A DNA stretch of 64,000 bases from Persicaria tinctoria (GCA_037127255.1 JBANSL010000007.1:62109038-62173037), one strand, 5' to 3'. Shown: positions 46,485 through 57,296, counted from the stretch's first letter. Notes: generated from the letters alone by a model not told the origin. Made by a program: numbers and translations.

Positions 46485-48264
46485 TGGCTAGAGGTGAAGA
46501 GCATCAGAAACCACGGGGGGCAGCAAACAACAACAAAGGAAGAAGCCAAACAACAACTCGACATCGACCAAGGCTCCTCGATGTCGACCAACCAACTCGA
46601 CTTCCACCAAGCCTACTCGAGGTCGACTTCCTCTGTTGAGCACCAGACTTGCCAAAAGCCTAAGTATGGGGTCCCTGTACTCGACGTCGACCAGATCTAC
46701 TCAACGTCGACCAGATCTACTCAACGTCGACCAACCCTAAGCCCGAAGATTTCTGTTTTGGGCCCGAAAAGGTAAGTTCAGTTATGATTTCTACTTCTCC
46801 TCAGTCCATTAAGAAAATTATGAATAATTCAAGGGGAGGTAAGGCCCCGTGGTGAACTAATCTGCGAAGAATGAGTGCCGGAAAGAAGAAGAAGGAAGAA
46901 AAGGGATACTATGGAAGCGACCACCTATCAGCTGAGCTTGCATACTACAATCAGGACCTAGATGATCCAAGAGAACGGCCAAGCACAAGGGGGCCCCACA
47001 TTGATGGTCCTTGAGAACAAACGGAGAAATCGGCATAGCGACTTTAAAATCTAGAGCATGTACATAAAACTTTTTGAATTTTTTTTTTTTTTTGGTTTTG
47101 AATACTTCATATGGAATCTTGTCTTCAGAAAAAACTAACAAATTTGCAGGTCGAAAGAAACTGGAGTCGACCAACCTGGTCGATATCGACTAAGGCATGT
47201 GGATATCGATTCTTGAGGTAGAAATCGACTAGGGGAGGAGGAAAAGAAGACAATCGATTTCGACCAACCTTACTCGATATCGAGTAAGTTGGTCGATATC
47301 GACCAAATTCCCCGACTTCGACCAACACTCTGTTACTCGACAGCCCCTGTTTTGCCTCCTCAGTGCGTTATTCGGTGAGCTTCTTCATTTACCTCTGTTT
47401 TATATTGATTTTTTACAGTGGGGACACTATATATTTTAAGTATGGGGTGGGGGAAGGGGTCGTTATCATTATTATTCTTGTTTTTGGTACTACATGGTGA
47501 ATTTTGAGTAAATTTTAAATTTTTTGTGCTTAATTGCTAAACTCAAAGTTTGTTTTATGAGACATCTCCCAATGCTTGTAAATTGTTCAAAGAAATAGTG
47601 TCATGGAAGTTATGTTGAACTCGACGATGCAAAATTGGATTCATTAGAGATATAACATGAAATTGCCTAGTTAAGGGAAGCCACAATGAAGTGCACTGTT
47701 TTCTTAAAAACCATAAAATGAGGTAAATTTTATGTTGTTTTTGACATGTTGCATGATAAGAGGATAGAGGACTTTATATTTCCATATAATGCTCATATTG
47801 TTATATCCTAGCCATATCTATGCTTATGCATCACAAAAGCTTTCCCACCTTTAGCCTTTTACCAATCTACTCCTTATTGAGCTTAATTAAGAGTGAAAGG
47901 TGATGAATCTTATGAAAAAAGAATGTGGAAATTCAATTTGGAAAATACTCCATTTCCCCATATTATTAGCACCACATTGTCAAAGATTTCCCACCTTTAG
48001 CCTTTTACCAATCTACTCCTTATTGAGCTTAATTAAAGTCCTCTTGATTATTAATGCTTTGTCACATGAATTGTTTTTGCATAACCCTCCTTTTGTGAGT
48101 AGATGTTGCTTTTTATTGCACATGTATGAATTTGTGGCATTAGTACCTTTTCGATGATGGAAATTGATTGCAGGGACATATGATGTTGAGAGTTTTGAAT
48201 TCTTCCCCTGAATGACCATCCAAGTTATTGCTTGGGGACAAGAAAGCTTAAGTATGGGGTGATT
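46485..48264 (+). other. Gypsy 3' internal region without pol genes
   Basis: A short open frame (46,494-46,775) continues the TCGA-motif arrays (QLDIDQGSSMSTNQLDFHQ). No integrase or reverse-transcriptase motif is present. Another cluster of TCGATATCGA-type sites lies at 47,166-47,345. A 146-bp tandem duplication (TTTCCCACCTTTAGCC at 47,841 and 47,987) and two AAGTATGGGGTG polypurine-like sites (47,440 and 48,250) are present. The second site is next to the right LTR. Confidence 0.7.
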
Positions 48265-50112
48265 TGATGTCCATGTTTTGTGTCACGTTTTGTGTCATCC
48301 AAGTTCCGCACATATTTCATACATTTGGCCGGGCTAGAAAAGTAAATAATCTATGTAGTTTATGCTTATTTGCCAAATTATGGAATCTACACCAGTTTCT
48401 GTTTAATTTCGCAGAAATTGAGGCAATTTACAGCAGTTCAGAGAAAGGAGGAAAAGCTCGAAGTCAACTACAGAAAGTCCGAGGTCAAGCAGTAGCGGAA
48501 CCAGGACAAATCAAGCTGAAAGCAAGAAAATCGAGTCGAAAATCACAAGTCGATATCGAGCACCTTCAATCGATATCGAGTAATCCACTCGATTTCCTCC
48601 AGAGTTGCCCAGAATGGGCTAAGGAAGAAGAGCAGAGGTCGATATCGAGTTGGCCATATCGAGTCAATACCCAGAAGTCGACCCGAGAAGCTGAGAGCAG
48701 AAAGGTGCAAGTCGATATCAAGGACCTTAACTCGATATCGAGTAACACTCAACTCGATTTTCCCCCTGAGAGCCGATATTGAGTGTCTGAAGCTGAAACG
48801 AAGAAATGCCATGTCGATATCGAGCGACCTTAGTCGATATCGACTGGACCCACAGAAGCTGAAATCGAGCTAGTCCGAGTTCTTGTTAAGTTTCTATCCC
48901 GAATCCGATGGAGATATTTCCGAGAGAAGATTCCCAACACATGAAGATTTAGATATTTTTATCGTTTTATCTTTTTTATCTTATCCTAAGGGTTGAACAA
49001 ATAATTACCCTAGGATTTATCTAGTTTTATCTAGTTTAGATATATTTATTTTCTAAGTAGAATTATATCTTCTATGATAGATAGAGATATAGATAGAAAT
49101 TTCTTACTTGATTAGCAAGGATTGGAAGCCTATAAATAAAGCCTATAAGGCTGATTTTTATTCATACAATTTCAGAGGAGAAGTAAGTAGAGAGTAGAGA
49201 GAGAGAGAGGTCGAGTCGAGCAAGGAGAGCGAAAATGATCTGGCTTTGTTCGGTTTGTACTTTGTTCAGTTCGGTTTAATGCAAGTTGTTTCTTTTCAAT
49301 CAATGATGTCTATGATTGTGATGAAGAGCGAGTAGTCCACCCACTTCTAGGGTCGGGGCGAGCCCGACGATAGCCATGCGTGTTTGAGGTAATGATCCGA
49401 CCTTTGTTATGTTTTGAGCATCTACTACCTTTTATGTGTTTATTACCCATTCAATGGAGATCCATGCTAACAACTTGGATTAAGAACATAAAATCGGTAG
49501 ATACAATTAGGGTTTCTTGAAAGAGTTGTCTATTTGTTGGAAAAGGCGAAAGCTTGATCCTTTGATGCGATTTGCATGATTATCGTTATTTATCTTGCCT
49601 TATGCATGTTTGGTTATCGTTGTTGTGAACCCCGATTTTGGAAGTCTTTTTCATATTGTTTAAAGTTCGAAGTTTTGCATTCGTTAGTTTCTGTTCTCCT
49701 CGATTTCGACCAAGTCTGATCAACGTCGACTACTGATTCTCGATCAAGCAGATCGTTGTTGCTTGTGTCTCTGCAGGTTCCTCGATTTCGACAAGACAAC
49801 TTGACTACGACCAAATCTTACTCGACATCGAGTAATCTTCTCACGACCGACCAAAAACCCAGTAGCTTCTGCTTGATCGGATTCGACTTACCCGGCCCCT
49901 GTCGACTACCACCTAGTCAAGGTTGAGAACCCTGTAGTCGATTTCTCCCCGTGAGATTCATCCGCTTCTTAGGATCCACTGACACGCTTCCTTGAGGATC
50001 GATCCTGACTTACTGTTGCTACATCGGGAGGAAGTCTTGTAATTATTTGCGTGGGCACGAATTTGGTTTGATCTATTTTATTATATTTTGAACTGGATTT
50101 CCTCCTACAACA
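48265..50112 (+). repeat. Gypsy right LTR, complete (1,848 bp)
   Basis: Begins TGATGTCCATGTTTTGTGTC and ends CCTCCTACAACA. It carries the paired palindromes at 48,550/48,570, 48,639 (partner lost), 48,712/48,732 and 48,814/48,834, and further sites at 49,700-49,831. The CCTATAAATAAAGCC TATA-like motif is conserved near 49,130. Confidence 0.93.
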
Positions 50113-50214
50113 ACCGTTGCTGAGTCCGTTGCTAAATAAGTTAGCCATGGTCATTCGTTGCCAAATCCGTGGCTATTTTTCGTGGCTAAATCCTTTTTTT
50201 TAGTAGTTGATTTC

Positions 50215-51281
50215 CCAAGGGCATTTAGCGCGTTTGTTTAAATGATTTATGATTATGCTGGAGTCACCCTCTATATGGAGTTTGACGATTCGGATCCGGA
50301 TAGCTTGTTTGACTCCTAGTTTTAAGGCTAGCGCTTCAACTTTGATGGCGCATTGTTTTCCCAGTTTTAGGTAGAACATGTTTATTGGTCGACCTGCCCA
50401 GTCCCATATAATAGCCCAGCTGAGCTATCCGAATTTCCCGATGTAGACCCATCAAAATTTAATTTTAGCGTTCTTGTTGGTGGTTTTAACCATTTTGTTT
50501 CCCGGTATTTGTGTGTTTGTTTTGGTCGTGTAGAATTTTGCGGGAGAAGGGGAGGGTTCTCGTCAAAATCACTATCCATTCGAAATGTTTTATTCCAATT
50601 ATGCATGTGAGTTTTAATCAAGTGTATTGTAGCATCCCTACCAGGTATGGGAATCTGTCTGAATATGTGTTGGTTTCGAGTGTACCAAGTTATCCACCAA
50701 ACAAATGTCAGCTCCGTCTTTGTCGTAGGTGTGAGATTATTCCCGAGGAAGGCTAAAACGGGTTTAATGTCCCAAGATATGTTTATCATCTTGGAAATGG
50801 TTGAGTCAATTGGAACATGGAACTTTTGAAGTGAGCGTACGTAAGGACATTCAACCAAAAGATGAGTTTCATCTTCTGTTGGCCGATCATAGAGGCAATA
50901 GGTGGAAGGTATAGACACCCCACGGGAGGCTAACGTAGAGGCAGTGGGGAGGTCATCTTGGCAGATTTTCTATAGAATTTTTTTTATCATGGGCGGAACA
51001 TTTATATTCCAAATCCAGGCGTTGGTGTCAACGGTAGAGGAAGAACGTGATGTGATTAGCTTGTAGGCACTTGAAGTCGTAAACCAACCAGCCTTATTAG
51101 GCCACCAATATAACCTATCCTCGAACGAGGATACATGCAGTTGAATGTCCATTATTTCTGTGACTATGTTGGAGGGAAGCACATTGCTGAGTTTCTCCAT
51201 CCACCATCTCCCTCGTAAAATATAATCACTAACCATCTCATTGTGATTGCCACGTAAGGGGAAGTCGTCTCTAGATCGCAA
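50215..51281 (-). pseudogene. LINE-2 zf-RVT and RNase H (N-terminal part)
   Basis: The frame at 50,970-51,281 encodes LYWWPNKAGWFTTSSAYKLI and IWNINVPPMIKKIL, the zf-RVT entry. The frame at 50,382-50,918 continues CLYDRPTEDETHLLVECPYV (Cys and His-X4-Cys-like) and TRTLKLNFDGSTSGNS, the first RNase H strand with catalytic aspartate. After a frameshift near 50,390, VEALALKLGVKQA (glutamate) and LHIEGDSSIIINHLNK (aspartate) follow, stopping at CPWEI where the CACTA element begins. The last catalytic segment is at 24,030-24,130. Confidence 0.85.
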
Positions 51282-51296
51282 AGAGGAGGTTATAAT

Positions 51297-52262
51297 CTAA
51301 TTATCTGTCCAAAATTTGATAGATTTTCCATTCCCAACTGAACATATGAGGCCAGAAATATTATCTGGTTCAGCCAAAATCTTCCAAAGTAGTTTCATAT
51401 GGAGCGCCTCATTCATTTCTTTTGATTTCCTAAGTCCTAATCCTCCACATATTTTTGGTCTACAAATCCTATCCCAACTGATGAGAGGCCGATGTTGAAG
51501 ATCTTTGGTCCAAAAAAACATTCTAATAATTTGATCAAGGTATTTGTGTATTGAATAGGGTAACATAAAGCTTTGCATTATGTATAGTGGTTTAGCTGAT
51601 ATGTATGTATCAATAAGAGTTGCCCGCCCCTATTGTCATAAAGCATTTGCACGCCATTTGCTTAGTTGTTCTTTAGATGGGCATATGATATCTTCAAATG
51701 TTTGTTTTTTTAACTTTACCGTTAATAATAGGACATCCAAGATATTTTTCCAACGATTTTTCGTTTATGATATTGAGGCAGCTACGAAGCTCAATAATCA
51801 TGGAGGTTGAAATTCCTTTTGTTGCTTGGAAGCATGACTTATGATAGTACACCTTTTGACCTGAAACTTTACAGTATGAATCAGCTATTGTTCTGACTCT
51901 GCGGGCAACATCGAGGCTTTCTCTTTAAAAAATGATAATGTCATGTGCAAAGGATAAGAAAGGGATACGAGGACCGCTCCTACCGAAAGAGAAACCAATA
52001 GGGCTACTATCCATATATAATAGTTTCTGTTGAGTGTTTCCGTGCTAAAAATTCGTCCCCTAGGATGAATAGGAACATGGATAGGGGATCTTCTTGCCTC
52101 AGTCCACGAGAGGGGGGAAAATATGTCTGTGCGACCATTGTTTACAAGAACTGAAAAGAGACGGTTGTAACACATTCCATAACCCAATAAATAAAGGTGT
52201 TGTGAAACCCAAATTTTTCCAGAATTCTTTTCATAAAGCCCCAGTCAACTCTATCATCAGTT
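51297..52262 (-). pseudogene. LINE-2 reverse transcriptase remnant
   Basis: Minus-strand reading from 52,262 gives DRVDWGFMKRILEKFGF and VMECVTTVSF, then SRGLRQEDPLSMFLFIL (RQGDP altered to RQEDP), then LSFAHDIIIF, where the catalytic FADD reads FAHD. Further down, RPLISWDRICRPKICGGLGLRK is the conserved region after the thumb. The first half of the domain, including the TPGPDG and LKLD motifs, is absent. The sequence joins directly to the endonuclease linker at about 52,255-52,265. Deletion plus the Asp-to-His change abolish activity. Confidence 0.82.
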
Positions 52263-53094
52263 GATACATAGTCGAGCCCAGGCAATTTGCTCGCCAAGAT
52301 TGTTTAACTATGTTTCGGAAATCCTTCCGTTGAAGCCAAGTATTCTCCAACTTGAACGGACGAGCTTTGAAGACCGATCCACTCTCAAGAGATATTGTTA
52401 TGGGGAAGTGGTCAGATGATGAGAAGGCCCCGTTGTAGGTGATTAGGTTAGAGAATTTCTGAATCACCTGGTGATGAACTAGCACCTGGTCAAGTTTTTC
52501 GCGAATGGTGTTTTCGTCAGCTGGGTTCTTTCTCCAAGTAAATGGGTTTCCAAAAGTAGGTAGATCCAGAAAAGCGCTGTCATTTTTAAATTGTAGAAGT
52601 CTAGTGAATCGAGAGGTACAAAGGATAGCACCACCCAGCTTGTCATCACTGCATAGAATTTCATTCAAGTCACCTGAAACAATACAAGGAATGGTCGAAT
52701 TACTCACAATGGAGGTTAGCGTTTCTCAGAACGAGTCATTCTCTTGTGGGCCCGAAGGTGCGTATACAAACAGCAATAGAATCATAAATCTGTCATTAAT
52801 GTTTTCGTATCGAAGTCCTATGATTCGGGGTAGGTGGATTTCTACCATAATGATTTCGTTTGTTAATTGGTAGGACTTCCAAATGACGTCGAGTCCCCCC
52901 GAACGCCTGAAAGCAGGTGACCAGATAGCATCGTCAAAGCCAACCGTTTTCCAAATTTTGTCTTTGGGAATGGATTCTGATTTAGTTTCCGCTATGGCCC
53001 TTATTTGAATATGTTCGTTTTTGCACTTAGTATCAATTTCCGTCCAAAATGTTTTTTTTCTAATGCCTCTGCAATTCCAATATGTGATTTTCAT
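52231..53094 (-). pseudogene. LINE-2 apurinic-type endonuclease
   Basis: MKITYWNCRGI opens the domain at 53,094, with IRAIAETKSE (catalytic glutamate) and SGGLDVIWK. After a frame break near 52,726, CIVSGDLNEIL (GDFN reads GDLN) and FTWRKN follow, then SSSDHFPITI (Ser-Asp-His). The order and spacing are those of plant L1 endonucleases. The frame break and downstream fusion to the middle of the reverse transcriptase show decay. Confidence 0.88.
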
Positions 53095-56000
53095 ATATAA
53101 CCGTCAAGGGCGTGAGGCAAGGATTTAAGGGACCTCAGACCAAGAAGAAAGTGTACTACAAGACTGAGTTGGAAATTAGTTTAATGAGGTAGCAAGATTT
53201 CTGAAATCAAATTAGTGTTATTTTGTGATATAATAGGCCATCTACAATAAATAAAGAAGCATTCAAACATTTGATACACAATGACTACAATTGTTTCGGC
53301 CAAAGAAATCAACCAAGGGTCCATAATCACCTTGTCGTCTCCATCTACAATAACACTAAAGCAGCAGATTAAGACAAATTTATTGCGCCCACCCATAAGC
53401 TCGGGAGATGCACAAAATACTTTATGAAAACCAAACTTGCAATTGTCGGGAACGGAGGTAATGAAATCAGCTACCCCAAGCAGCTCACACGCAAGTATCT
53501 TGTAGGAGGAGGCATGAGCAACACCAGAAACCGTTGAAGTATCTGCAGATAAATAAGTTTTATCCATTTTAATGGTGATGAGAACAACAAAGCAGAGAGT
53601 TGATTTAATAAAACTAACAAGTTCCTTAGGAAAGAATTCAATCATCAGTTTAGTCACCTTGTAATTCACCTACTCAACATTATGATTGAAGATTTTTTTT
53701 GCCTCCCCGAAAATGCATGGAGTGGTAGTCATAAGGCGGCTAGGCATCAAAACATCTAGTTTTACATCACAAGGGTTTTGTATTGAGAAACAATGACATC
53801 TAAAGTAAACATTTACATGGAAGACAGTAGTCCCCCCCAGTGTTCTAAAAAGCGCTAGGCGGATCCTAGGCGGTGAGGGGCCGCCTAGGGCCTAGGCGGC
53901 GCCAAGGCGGTCAAGGTGGATGCCTAGGCGTGCTTAGGCGGCCATTTAGCTCTAGACGGAGGGAGGTCGCCTAGCGCCTAGGCGGTGCCCAGGCGGCGCC
54001 TAGGCGGTGCCCAGGCGGCGCCTAGGCGGTGCCCAGGCGGCGCCTAGGCGGTGCCCAGGCGGCGCCTAGGCGCGATTTTTAGAACAGTCATCCCCAAGGA
54101 CCACAAAGCCTTCAGCTGGAGTAAGCATGGAGTTCACATCAACATCGGAAAGGGAAACAAGCCCTCTAGATGACAATTTGTCCATTAATTTTTGAAGGCC
54201 ATTTTGGGATTTGAGGGGTGAAGAAGCAAAGACCTCCTTCACAGTTTTGTGCAGACATCAAATGAGGGTGTTAATTTTTTCCAAACACAACAGAAAAATC
54301 AATTTATAAGTCCAAAATAAGCATTTCACTAGAGTGCTATAAGAGCTAATAAGAAGAGTTATGAGCAGCAGTTCATATAGCCAGATTAGACAGACACAGT
54401 ATTTCATAGCAAGGGGAATGATCAACTCAAAAACAAGGGATAGACAAGTTGAACCAAGTTTATTAAAGGCCTTAAAAGAAAATCTCATTAAGAGACAATT
54501 GAAGGGCGCACAAGGTGCAATAGCAGTTGCATAAGGCAGCTCTAAAACCTCAAATGCTAGGACACCCAATTCACACCAACAGCTCCACCAAGAACAAGCA
54601 AAGGGGGAAAACTTGAATACCCAGGACTCAATAAATCCGTGTTTCTACCACACCTTAATCTCGAAGAGACAACTAAGCTGATTATAAATACACTTATGAA
54701 ATTTGGCAAACAACAAAAAGCAAATATATTTGATAAAGTTATAAGCTAAGTCAATTATTTCGAATATTTTTCTCATACCCTTTAGTAGGGGTAATATGAA
54801 CCATTCACAGTAAACAAGATTACAATGCCCAGGAGCGAAAGGACGAAGGGCATTTACACCTAGCCGTTCAAACCCACAAATCCTAATAAAGGAGACGTGA
54901 GGAGCAAAAAACGGTGCAAAGGGCGATTCTGCAAGACTAGTTTGCACACAATTATTTAGTACTCCATAAAGGATTTTACTCAGTAGTTTAACAAAACTAC
55001 TGAACATAAGTCCAACATCGTAATCAGACCAAAATCCTTCGACCCTGGTATTGCAAAAAATGAAAACCAAGAAGCGAAACATTATAGACCCCTAACAATC
55101 ATCCCAAGGGAAACTAACCCGGAAAGGATGTTTTATGAGTAAGAGACAACCACAATTAGAGCATAGTATTATCACAGCCGAAGAAAGAATCGACCTTTCA
55201 GAAAAAGGATTTAAGAAACCCACTTTTTCATCAACAGTGGAGATAGAAGCTATAAAAGTCCCGATAACCACTGATTTTTTAAGGCTCGAAATTTAGGGGG
55301 TAAGTAGTGCAAATGAGACCTCCAACACCAGGTTTTCTGGGCACCAATAAATGGTGTATAACACTGTAATAATCAGCATGAGAGCCAAGGCAATCATACG
55401 ATCATAGGACTTTATAAGCATAGTCAGGCAGTTGATTAGGCATAATAATTTCATCGAAAGGCATATATAGCTAAGAAGAGAGATCAAAGTCTCATGTGAA
55501 AGAACAAACGTGTTGGTATGCAGTTCAACCGGGATTGAACAAACAGAAGGCAAACACCCATCGAGCACAAGGCTCCGGAAACTCGAAAGGAGGAACAACA
55601 ACCAAACCACATCAGCGAAACGAAGCGCAACACCCCCGAGACCTAACCAAGCGCCCACATAGAACCAGTAATCCAAGGAATCCCCGCCCACATCAAGCTT
55701 GACAATCACCCAAGAAAGTCGATCAGACAGGGCACGAAAACCCCAAATCGGACAGAGAGACCACGCTCCTCCCCCAAAGCGAGCACGAAAACCGCCATCG
55801 CCCCAAATAGAGCACCTCCTTCTTGCGTTTTCTGTAGTTTCTTTTCCCAGGGTCGGAAATAGCCCAACCAGAATCACCGAGAGCATCAATCCGTCAACCA
55901 ATATACACTTCCATGGGAGCCCCATGAAATTGACACTCTTGAAAGAAAGCTTTTGCCCTGGGTGCAAGACGAGTGCGAGATTGCAAGCGGACCACGCACC

Positions 56001-56271
56001 AAACGACGGAAACTCACGCGAGCAGACTCGTGAAACATTTGATAGGAAGGCAAGGGGATCCGATTGGGGAGGGGTGGGTGAATATGTGGATCAATCAGCA
56101 AGAATCTTGCCGAATCGAATGAAAACTAGATGAGTGGAAGAGGATTGATAGCCAAGAATTTTTGCAATTAGGGATGTAGAAGCCATGGTGAACAAGAGAA
56201 AAGAGGGCCGCGTGGGACGCACGTTCTCCTGCCCTCGGAAGGGTTTTTTATAATTCAACTCACCACATGAT
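53095..56271 (-). other. LINE-2 5' region with unrecognised frames
   Basis: Minus-strand frames of 162 residues (53,181-53,669) and 224 residues (55,293-55,967) and a short stretch at 54,100-54,265 (KSQNGLQKLMDKLSSRGLVSLSD) look protein-like. No zinc knuckle or L1 ORF1 motif is visible and I do not recognise a family. The 162-residue frame contains FKMDKTYLSADTST-like and CELLGVADFITSVPDN sequence. A leader with ATGGCTTCTACATCC at about 56,187 is GC-rich. This could be a decayed ORF1, captured host sequence, or an older insertion. Confidence 0.35.
53842..54085. mobile_element. Foldback MITE with 22-bp GC-rich tandem repeat
   Basis: Ends GTTCTAAAAAGCGC and (inverse) GTTCTAAAAATCGC form terminal inverted repeats, flanked by AGT at 53,839-53,841 and 54,086-54,088. 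The interior is CCTAGGCGG-rich. From 53,974 a 22-bp unit, GCGCCTAGGCGGTGCCCAGGCG, repeats exactly four times and then partially (to 54,074). The block can fold on itself almost completely. Confidence 0.8.
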
Positions 56272-56410
56272 AAAGGCAAAAAATTGATGATTTTTTTTTT
56301 TTGAAAAAGGCAAAAAGTTGATGATTTTTTTGTCTTCAGGTTTCTGGGTCTTATTTTTATTTTATTTTTTATTTTTTATGTCTAACCTCAATAAGGATTT
56401 AAAGTCCAAT

Positions 56411-57045
56411 TGAGCTCAAACATATTATAAAACTCATCATAGTTTAAAGTCCAATTGGAGAGTTCGTTGGACAGAAGCCCAACATTAAATAGATAAAAGG
56501 GTCTCCAATCGGACAAAAGCCTAAACATCAAACCAATAAAATGTTGACAACAGTTAAATTGGGTGCAGTTCATAAGCAAACTGGAAAAAATGAAATAAAA
56601 GCAATGAATCAGGTGACACATAAGAATATTGACCCAAGAGTAATTGACCATATCAACTAGTACAAATTTGCAAAAAAAAAAAAAGAAGTTGTCGAAACAT
56701 TTCTTATAAGGCTGGTGTTGGTAATTTGTCGAAAGTCTAGGGGCAAAAAAGGTAAAATAAATTTGTCAAATGAAGCTCATGAAACATTTCTTATGAGGGT
56801 AGTGTTGCTAAGTTATCAAAAATATAGGGGTAAAAAAGGCAAAAAAGTAAAAAAAAATTGAGCCCAAACACATTATAAAACACATTATAAAACTCATCAA
56901 AGTTTAAAGCCCAATTGGAGAGTCCGTTGGACAGAAGTCCAACATTAAATAGATAAAAGGGATGAGCCCAATCGGACAAAAGTCTAAACATTAAACCAAT
57001 AAAATATTGACAACGGTTAAATTGGATACTGTTCATAAGCAAACT
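56411..57045. repeat. A-B-A' tandem repeat, period about 453 bp
   Basis: Unit A (AAACTCATCATAGTTTAAAG, GGAGAGTTCGTTGGACAGAAG, GACAACAGTTAAATTGG; 56,411-56,580) recurs at 56,864-57,045 with substitutions. Between them lies unit B (56,599-56,853), the copy of 23,689-23,950. No gene is seen. Confidence 0.78.
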
Positions 57046-57296
57046 CGCATTTTTTAGATATAGATTCTGAAATCTTTCTTGTCATTCTGAAAATTCTTAT
57101 TGTATTAGCAAGTGCCATATTTTTTGGCTTGAGTGGAAGTTTCAGCACTCTTGTCACCACCGATACTACTCTCAACCTGGGAAACCAGATAAATATGTCT
57201 TGTTAACGTGGCAATGCATTCATATTATTGAATGTAACTCCTTGAGTTGAAAGATGCATGAGTGGTATGGGTGTTATGTGAACGCGAGTAACTTGA

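Larger units (their letters stand above)
38955..50112 (+). mobile_element. Non-autonomous Ty3/gypsy (Athila-like) element, gag-protease only
   Basis: The left LTR starts TGATGTCCATGTTTTGTG at 38,955 and the right LTR starts with the same phrase at 48,265, ending TACAACA at 50,112. Target duplication ACCGT is found at 38,950-38,954 and 50,113-50,117. The internal region encodes Athila-type gag and aspartic protease in one frame. No reverse transcriptase, RNase H or integrase is present between protease and the right LTR (only 1.8 kb). A polypurine-like AAGTATGGGGTG precedes the right LTR. The primer binding site is lost through a deletion next to a nested element. It inserted into the right subterminal array of CACTA-1. 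Confidence 0.93.
24131..50208 (+). mobile_element. CACTA (En/Spm) element CACTA-1, heavily nested
   Basis: Left and right edges carry the subterminal repeat families typical of CACTA elements (TAGCCACGAAT, GCAACGAAT and their complements). The right end reads CCTTTTTTTTAGTAGTTG, a one-base variant of an inverted CACTACTAAAA terminus. The left terminus is eroded: GAAAACGGATCATTAGCTACG follows LINE sequence without a clean CACTA. Between the ends lie a TNP2-like gene and a TNPA-like gene, both plus strand. Subtracting three inserted elements leaves about 8.6 kb, a normal autonomous size. It lies inside the RNase H domain of LINE-2. Confidence 0.82.
50209..56271 (-). mobile_element. L1-type LINE (LINE-2), 5' and central part
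   Basis: Minus-strand endonuclease, reverse-transcriptase remnant, zf-RVT and RNase H domains follow the plant L1 order. The RNase H is cut at 50,209 by the CACTA-1 end and resumes at 24,130. A candidate target duplication, AAAGGCAAAAAA, occurs at 23,950-23,961 beyond the poly-A side and at 56,272-56,283 beyond the 5' side, which would place the 5' end near 56,271. The flanks are A-rich repeats, so the duplication is only suggestive. An internal deletion and many stops make it dead. Confidence 0.78.

Noticed and set aside
46857..47174. Minus-strand frame of 105 residues in the gypsy 3' region
   Set aside because: It has no motif and is antisense to element sequence with a long T run, so it is probably chance.
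50192..50208. The T run read as the poly-A tail of LINE-2
   Set aside because: The adjacent sequence on the left is the CACTA subterminal array, and the real RNase H end and poly-A lie at 23,967-24,130. The T run belongs to the CACTA terminus.
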